Source of the DNA: Pseudomonas asplenii
GTDB lineage: Bacteria; Pseudomonadota; Gammaproteobacteria; Pseudomonadales; Pseudomonadaceae
Length of the DNA stretch: 64,000 bases
Direction of reading: 5' to 3'
Assembly (NCBI RefSeq): GCF_900105475.1
Contig: NZ_LT629777.1
Location: 186,001 to 250,000, forward strand
Below are positions 60,270-64,000 of the stretch, piece after piece. Made by a program: the position numbers and the translations under genes. How positions within the stretch are numbered: position 1 is the stretch's first letter; every line of letters starts with the position of its first letter. Under the pieces are notes generated by a model that saw only the letters and a list, made by a program, of their open reading frames with translations, made no database searches and had not been told where the DNA came from.

Positions 60270-60494
60270 GGTCACCTCCTGATCAGGTAGGGAGAGAAGG
60301 TCGCCGTCGTCGATCCGCCCGGCCACATACAGACCGAGCAGGACGCAAAGACTTGCCGTCCCCCTGCCAGTGCATTCCAGCCGGCTAGCCGCCGGCTGAC
60401 TCAAACCGAACATTCTCCAGAACGCACCCTGGCTCTTGCCCAGTTGTAGGCGTAACGCAACAGCCTGCCTGATCAAACTTCGCTCAACCCTCAT
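60249..60494 (-). CDS. rsaL: RsaL-like small helix-turn-helix repressor
   Basis: 81 residues, the size of RsaL. Residues about 17-45 (LGKSQGAFWRMFGLSQPAASRLE) match the RsaL-type helix-turn-helix, which has the pattern NQGEFW-GVTQSGGSRYE. It is encoded between luxR and luxI on the opposite strand, exactly as rsaL lies between lasR and lasI in P. aeruginosa and between ppuR and ppuI in P. putida. RsaL represses the synthase gene and keeps signal levels steady. Its last 21 bases overlap the 3' end of luxR. The symbol is by synteny and motif. Confidence 0.78.
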   Translation of the reverse strand: MRVERSLIRQAVALRLQLGKSQGAFWRMFGLSQPAASRLECTGRGTASLCVLLGLYVAGRIDDGDLLSLPDQEVTSGTDEV

Positions 60495-60548
60495 CTCGGT
60501 GCCCCATCAGCAAACCCAGACGATATTCGACTGTCGTATCGGCCACCA

Positions 60549-60565
60549 CCTACCAGATTGATAGG
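60549..60565 (+). promoter_or_regulatory. Candidate lux box of luxI, with -10
   Basis: CCTACCAGATTGATAGG is a 17-bp dyad (6 of 8 pairs). TATACA at 60587-60592 is a suitable -10, giving a start near 60599 and placing the box centre about 42 bases upstream, the standard position for a LuxR activator. The GTG of luxI is 56 bases further on. A partial repeat CCAGATTG recurs at 60578-60585. Confidence 0.65.
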
Positions 60566-60620
60566 CTGTCAATTATCCAGATTGGATATACAAATAAGTC
60601 ATCTTTCCGAGGTGACTTCC

Positions 60621-61220
60621 GTGAACATAGCTATTAATACAAGAAATAACTTTGATCAGAACTGCCTGCAAAAGATGCATATCCTGCGAGCACAGATATT
60701 TCGCGACAAGAAAGACTGGGATGTCAGTGTGATCGGCGGAATGGAGATCGATGGCTACGATGCCTTGAATCCCTATTACATGATTTTGCAGGACCCGGAC
60801 CTCAATGAAAGTGTCTGTGGTTGCTGGCGACTCTTGCCGACCACAGGCCCAAACATGCTGGCCGATACTTTCCCCGAACTGCTGGCAGGTGCGCCGGTTC
60901 CCTGCGCCGAAGATACCTGGGAGCTCAGCCGCTTTGCGATCTGCCATCAGAGCGGACGCCCCTATGCCTTTTCCGATCAATCGCTGATCGCCATCAGGGC
61001 GGTCGTCTACTTCGGGGTCGAACGGGGCTTGAAGCACTTCGTCACCGTCACCACCGTCGGTGTCGAGAAACTGTTGACCAGGCTTGGCCTGGATGTTCGC
61101 CGGCTCGGCCCGGCCAGAAACATTGGCGTCGAACGCGCCGTAGCACTGTCCATCGCCCTCAATCAGAAGACCCTGGATGCCTTGCCACTCCGAGAGTCCG
61201 AGCCCGACCTGTCAAATTGA
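60621..61220 (+). CDS. Acyl-homoserine-lactone synthase, LuxI/LasI family
   Basis: 199 residues from a GTG at 60621 with GAGGTG upstream; the in-frame ATG at 60558 lies inside the promoter and is rejected. All ten diagnostic positions are present: Arg23, Phe27, Trp33, Glu42, Asp44, Asp47, Arg70, Phe84, Glu101, Arg104, and the core WELSRFAI. The enzyme makes an N-acyl-homoserine lactone from S-adenosylmethionine and acyl-ACP (or acyl-CoA). The acyl chain cannot be read from sequence. The last bases overlap a second lux-box-like dyad. Confidence 0.93.
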   Translation: MNIAINTRNNFDQNCLQKMHILRAQIFRDKKDWDVSVIGGMEIDGYDALNPYYMILQDPDLNESVCGCWRLLPTTGPNMLADTFPELLAGAPVPCAEDTWELSRFAICHQSGRPYAFSDQSLIAIRAVVYFGVERGLKHFVTVTTVGVEKLLTRLGLDVRRLGPARNIGVERAVALSIALNQKTLDALPLRESEPDLSN

Positions 61221-61224
61221 TAGG
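61208..61224 (+). promoter_or_regulatory. Second lux-box-like dyad, ahead of the downstream operon
   Basis: CCTGTCAAATTGATAGG is a 17-bp dyad with 7 of 8 pairs and is 14/17 identical to the dyad upstream of luxI, including the whole right half ATTGATAGG. It overlaps the luxI stop codon and lies 130 bp before the TIM-barrel gene. A matching -10 is weak (GATGAT, 61247-61252). Confidence 0.6.
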
Positions 61225-61353
61225 TTGCCCCGCCAACAGATTGACGGATGATTCCTACCGCATCGCAGGGCTGCGGCCAACGCACGCTGCCCTGCGCTGA
61301 CATGCAGACATCACGCTTTCATCATAAATATAACCGGATTGTGGAGATGACAA

Positions 61354-62235
61354 ATGGACACCGTGATTGACTTGCCAGAACACAACAGCGCCGAGTTCGC
61401 CAGCCGGGAAACCTGGCCCGCGTTCATCACCGCCACGGCTCAACAGGACTATCTGGCAGCGGAGGCCGGCCTGCAACGGGCCTTCGAACAGGGTTACAGC
61501 CACTGGTACATCGACGGCAGTCTCGAAGGCGAGCGTCCAAGCGATTTCACTGGGCAACGCATTGCGGCGCTGAACGAAATGATCGCCAGCACTGGGGTAA
61601 AACCCATTTTTCACGGTAATTTCAAGGCTCCCCTGGGCAGCGATGTGGAAGACCTGGCCAGCGCCGCACTGGACTATGTGAAAAAAGAGGTCGACATCTG
61701 TGCAGCACTGGGCGGCGCACCGCTGATCGTGCACGGCGGTGGCGTGGTCGAACCACGCCTGGTCAAGGAGGCTCGCCAGAAGGGCCTGGAGCGCCTCATC
61801 GGCAATCTTCAGGAACTGGTCGCCTATGGGGAGGCCCGTGGCGTGCAGATCTGGCTGGAAAACCTGTGCAACTACACCCGCTTCCACCCCTTCTACTACA
61901 TCTGCACCACCGAAGACGAAGTAGGACACGTGCTGGAATCCGTGCCGGGCCTACACATGTTCCTGGACGTGTCCCACGCCTACGTCAACGAAGGCGACCC
62001 GCTGTCCTTCTTCTGGAAGTTCAGCAACCGTGTGGTTGGCATGTCTTTCAGTGACAACAACGGCGACCGGGATTCGCATTTCCCCCTGGGCCAGGGCAAC
62101 CTCAACTTCCCCGGCCTGATCGAGGCCGTCCAGTACACCGGCTGGAAAGGCATGGTCGGCTTCGAAACCCGCGGCGGCACCCTGCGCGGCAGTGTCGACT
62201 TTCTCAACCAACTCGTAGCGTCCAGCGCTCGATAA
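61354..62235 (+). CDS. Xylose isomerase-like TIM-barrel enzyme
   Basis: 293 residues of the AP endonuclease 2 / sugar-phosphate isomerase-epimerase superfamily. Presumed metal and catalytic residues follow the family order: His87 (FHGNF), His127 (IVHGGG), Glu169 (IWLENL), Asp205 and His208 (FLDVSHA), Asp240/His242 and Glu271 (GFETRG). Members act on sugars, inositols or small hydroxy acids, so the reaction cannot be assigned. It is the first gene after luxI, 133 bp downstream with its own ribosome-binding site (GTGGAGATGACAA), and is followed by exporter and aminotransferase genes. Confidence 0.82.
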   Translation: MDTVIDLPEHNSAEFASRETWPAFITATAQQDYLAAEAGLQRAFEQGYSHWYIDGSLEGERPSDFTGQRIAALNEMIASTGVKPIFHGNFKAPLGSDVEDLASAALDYVKKEVDICAALGGAPLIVHGGGVVEPRLVKEARQKGLERLIGNLQELVAYGEARGVQIWLENLCNYTRFHPFYYICTTEDEVGHVLESVPGLHMFLDVSHAYVNEGDPLSFFWKFSNRVVGMSFSDNNGDRDSHFPLGQGNLNFPGLIEAVQYTGWKGMVGFETRGGTLRGSVDFLNQLVASSAR

Positions 62236-62241
62236 TCTGTT

Positions 62242-62274
62242 GCGCTGACGGCGGGCTCGCCTCGCCGTCAGCGC
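62242..62274 (+). other. Perfect 12-bp intercistronic hairpin
   Basis: GCGCTGACGGCG and CGCCGTCAGCGC pair fully around a 9-nt loop, 6 bases after the TIM-barrel stop and just before the GGAGG of azlC. There is no T-run, so it looks more like a processing or partial-termination element inside the operon than a full stop. Confidence 0.6.
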
Positions 62275-62287
62275 CGGAGGCTTTACC

Positions 62288-63022
62288 ATGGGAAACCCAG
62301 CATCGGTCACTGAATCGCCCGCAGGGCAGCGCCTGACCGGACGCAGTTCCTTCACGGAAGGTTGCATCGATTCACTCCCCGTCTGCCTGACCTTCATGTT
62401 CCTGTTCTTTTCCATTGGTGCGGCCAGCCGGGGCGCGGGCTTCACCGGGCTCCAGGCGTTGCTGATGACCTTCACTGTGCACGCAGCACCGTTGCAGGTA
62501 TTCCTCGCCCAGCATGGGGAGAACCTGACCGTGATGTCGATCCTGTTCACCACACTGGTGGTCAACTTTCGCTTCCTGATCATGTCCTCGGTGCTCACCG
62601 AGCACTTCAAGGGTGTGCCGTTGTGGAAATCGCTGCTGTCGGCCCAACTTCTGTCGATCTCCACCTTCACGCTGTCCAATGCCAGGAAGGGCATGATCGC
62701 CAATGTCTACAACTACTACCTGGGTTGTGGCATCAGCACCCTGGCCATCGCCATTCTCGCCACGGGTCTGGGCTACTGGGTCAGCGCCGAGCAGAACCCT
62801 CTCCTGCAATCGACCATCAGTGTGATTCTACCCATCCACTTCACCGTGCTCGCCTCACTGGCATGGCCGAAACTCAAGCCGATGATCGCCACCGGCGCCG
62901 GTTTCGTCTTGACGCCGATCGTTGGTCGCTACCTGCACGAGTACCAGATCTTCGTGGTGCCTTTCGCGATCGGCGGCGCCCTGCTGATCTGGGACGCATT
63001 GTTTGAAGGGAAGAACAAATGA
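62288..63022 (+). CDS. azlC: AzlC-family amino acid exporter, large subunit
   Basis: 244 residues, about seven or eight membrane segments. Family features are SFTEGCIDSLPVCLTFMFLFFSIGAASRGAGF at the N-terminus and the NFRFLIMSSVLTEHFKG block. AzlC works with the small protein AzlD to export branched-chain and related amino acids. A strong GGAGG precedes the start. It overlaps azlD by 4 bp (ATGA). In this setting it may export an amino-acid-like product of the neighbouring enzymes. Confidence 0.88.
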   Translation: MGNPASVTESPAGQRLTGRSSFTEGCIDSLPVCLTFMFLFFSIGAASRGAGFTGLQALLMTFTVHAAPLQVFLAQHGENLTVMSILFTTLVVNFRFLIMSSVLTEHFKGVPLWKSLLSAQLLSISTFTLSNARKGMIANVYNYYLGCGISTLAIAILATGLGYWVSAEQNPLLQSTISVILPIHFTVLASLAWPKLKPMIATGAGFVLTPIVGRYLHEYQIFVVPFAIGGALLIWDALFEGKNK

Positions 63023-63363
63023 ACAACTGGACACTGATTCTCGTCGCCTCACTCGCCTCTTATTCCTTGCGAGCCATTCCCATCCTGGTGTTCCACAAGT
63101 TTCAGATCGCCTCCGATGGCTTGATCTATCGCTTCCTGAACTACGCAGCCTTTGGCGTCATGGGTGGAATCATCTACTCCGCCCTGCTGGGCGAGCATTA
63201 CTACAACGACTGGATGGGCCATTTCGACAATCATCTGGCCCTGCTGAAACTGGCAACCCTGTGCCTCGCCGTATTCATCGCCGCGCGCTTCAGAGGCGTA
63301 TTCAAGACCCTCTTTATCTGCCTCGGTTTTTTCATCGCCATGACGTTCTTCGTAGGAGCTTGA
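63019..63363 (+). CDS. azlD: AzlD-family amino acid exporter, small subunit
   Basis: 114 residues with about four membrane segments (NWTLILVASLASYSLRAIPILV, FLNYAAFGVMGGIIYSALLG, LALLKLATLCLAVFIAARF, TLFICLGFFIAMTFFVGA). The SYSLRAIPI motif near the N-terminus is typical of AzlD. Its stop overlaps the start of the next open frame by a few bases; that frame is read as the aminotransferase five bases later. Confidence 0.87.
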   Translation: MNNWTLILVASLASYSLRAIPILVFHKFQIASDGLIYRFLNYAAFGVMGGIIYSALLGEHYYNDWMGHFDNHLALLKLATLCLAVFIAARFRGVFKTLFICLGFFIAMTFFVGA

Positions 63364-63367
63364 TGCA

Positions 63368-64000
63368 ATGCCTGATTCTCGCCCACCCATGCCAGAACTG
63401 GAAAAACTGCGTGAACGGCACGCCGGATTCTGCGAACGCCGTGAGTCGATCAATATGACCCGCGGCTTGCCATCGCCAGAACAGATCTCGCTGTCGCACG
63501 ATTTTCTGAGCCTCCCCGGCACCCATCAGTTCTCTTCCGCAGACGGTCAGGACTGGCTTAATTATGGGGGGTTACAAGGTGTCAAGGAGGTTCGTGAACT
63601 GTTTGGCCCGGCCATGCTGGGGCTTCCTGGCGAACAGGTCGCCATCGGCGAGAACTCCAGCCTGGCCCTGATGCACGAAGCCATTGGTCACGCCTGGATC
63701 AGGGGATTCGCGGGCATGCAGCCTTGGGGAAAGGCCGAGAAGGTGCGTTTCATCTGCCCGGAACCCGGCTACGACCGGCACTTTTCGATCTGCGAGTATT
63801 ACGGCATCGAAATGATTCCCGTTGCCCTGGACGAGCAAGGGCCTGATATGGAGACGGTCGAACGTCTGGTCGCGGCCGACCCGAGCATTCGCGGCATGTG
63901 GTGCGTGCCTCGGCACGCCAACCCCAATGGCGCGATCTACAGCGAGGAAGTGGTCAACCGGCTCGCCGGCATGCCAACCGCGGCCAGTGACTTCAAGCTG
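63368..64000 (+). CDS. PLP-dependent aminotransferase (PF12897-like), 5' part
   Basis: 211 residues to the window edge, start ATG at 63368 with TAGGAGC upstream. The sequence has the layout of the aspartate-aminotransferase-like family: MTRGLPSPEQISLS near the start, NYGGLQGVKEVRELFG, VAIGENSSLALMHEAIGHAW and CPEPGYDRHFSICEYYGIEMIPV, then MWCVPRHANPNGAIYSEEVVNRLAGMP. Catalytic Lys lies beyond the window. The substrate is unknown. It is the fourth gene of the operon after luxI. Confidence 0.82.
   Translation, partial: MPDSRPPMPELEKLRERHAGFCERRESINMTRGLPSPEQISLSHDFLSLPGTHQFSSADGQDWLNYGGLQGVKEVRELFGPAMLGLPGEQVAIGENSSLALMHEAIGHAWIRGFAGMQPWGKAEKVRFICPEPGYDRHFSICEYYGIEMIPVALDEQGPDMETVERLVAADPSIRGMWCVPRHANPNGAIYSEEVVNRLAGMPTAASDFKL

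Noticed and set aside
60495..60620. Search for an RsaL operator (TATGnAAnTTnCATA) in the rsaL-luxI gap
   Set aside because: No good match was seen; if the small protein is a repressor, its operator differs.

Overview
The window is chromosomal DNA from a GC-rich gammaproteobacterium, almost certainly a Pseudomonas, probably of the fluorescens lineage. The long housekeeping block (surE-truD-ispF to map-glnD-dapC), the bifA-sodB-argP neighbourhood and the mexVW genes all have the gene order or protein signatures known from Pseudomonas. I saw no rRNA or tRNA gene, CRISPR array, transposase or phage gene.

Region 1 (1-18.6 kb) is mixed metabolism and stress. It holds the 5' end of ung, a 3-hydroxyisobutyryl-CoA hydrolase-type crotonase, a Tyr-rich lipoprotein, a membrane-anchored coiled-coil protein, an NAD-dependent epimerase, the divergent argP / lysE-type exporter pair, sodB, and bifA (c-di-GMP phosphodiesterase with a degenerate GGDQF). 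A four-gene imelysin / di-haem / imelysin / DUF1513 iron locus follows, preceded by a good Fur-box candidate, and then the RND pump genes mexVW.

Region 2 (18.7-58.4 kb) is the conserved Pseudomonas core. On the minus strand, read from high to low coordinates, it contains rpsB-tsf-pyrH-frr-uppS-cdsA-dxr-rseP-bamA-skp-lpxD-fabZ-lpxA-lpxB-rnhB-dnaE-accA-tilS-pyrG-kdsA-eno-ftsB-ispD, then the formaldehyde-detoxification pair adhC-fghA with its divergent LysR gene, then ispF-truD-surE-pcm-nlpD-rpoS. Diverging from rpsB on the plus strand are map, glnD and dapC. These genes cover translation, isoprenoid, nucleotide and lipid A synthesis, outer-membrane assembly and the stationary-phase sigma factor. 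The DNA just downstream of rpoS is atypical: it runs through a REP pair into mexW instead of the rsmZ-fdxA-mutS neighbourhood usual in pseudomonads.

Region 3 (58.5-64 kb, cut by the window end) is the most interesting part. It is a quorum-sensing cassette luxR > < rsaL-like luxI >, the same arrangement as lasR-rsaL-lasI. It is flanked by a divergent FMN/[2Fe-2S] reductase gene and followed by an operon encoding a TIM-barrel isomerase/epimerase-type enzyme, an AzlC/AzlD amino-acid exporter and a PLP aminotransferase that runs off the window. A 17-bp dyad occurs upstream of luxI and again, 14/17 identical, ahead of the downstream operon. This suggests one LuxR-type regulator drives both signal synthesis and a small pathway making and exporting an amino-acid-like compound. 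That is inference, and the product is unknown.
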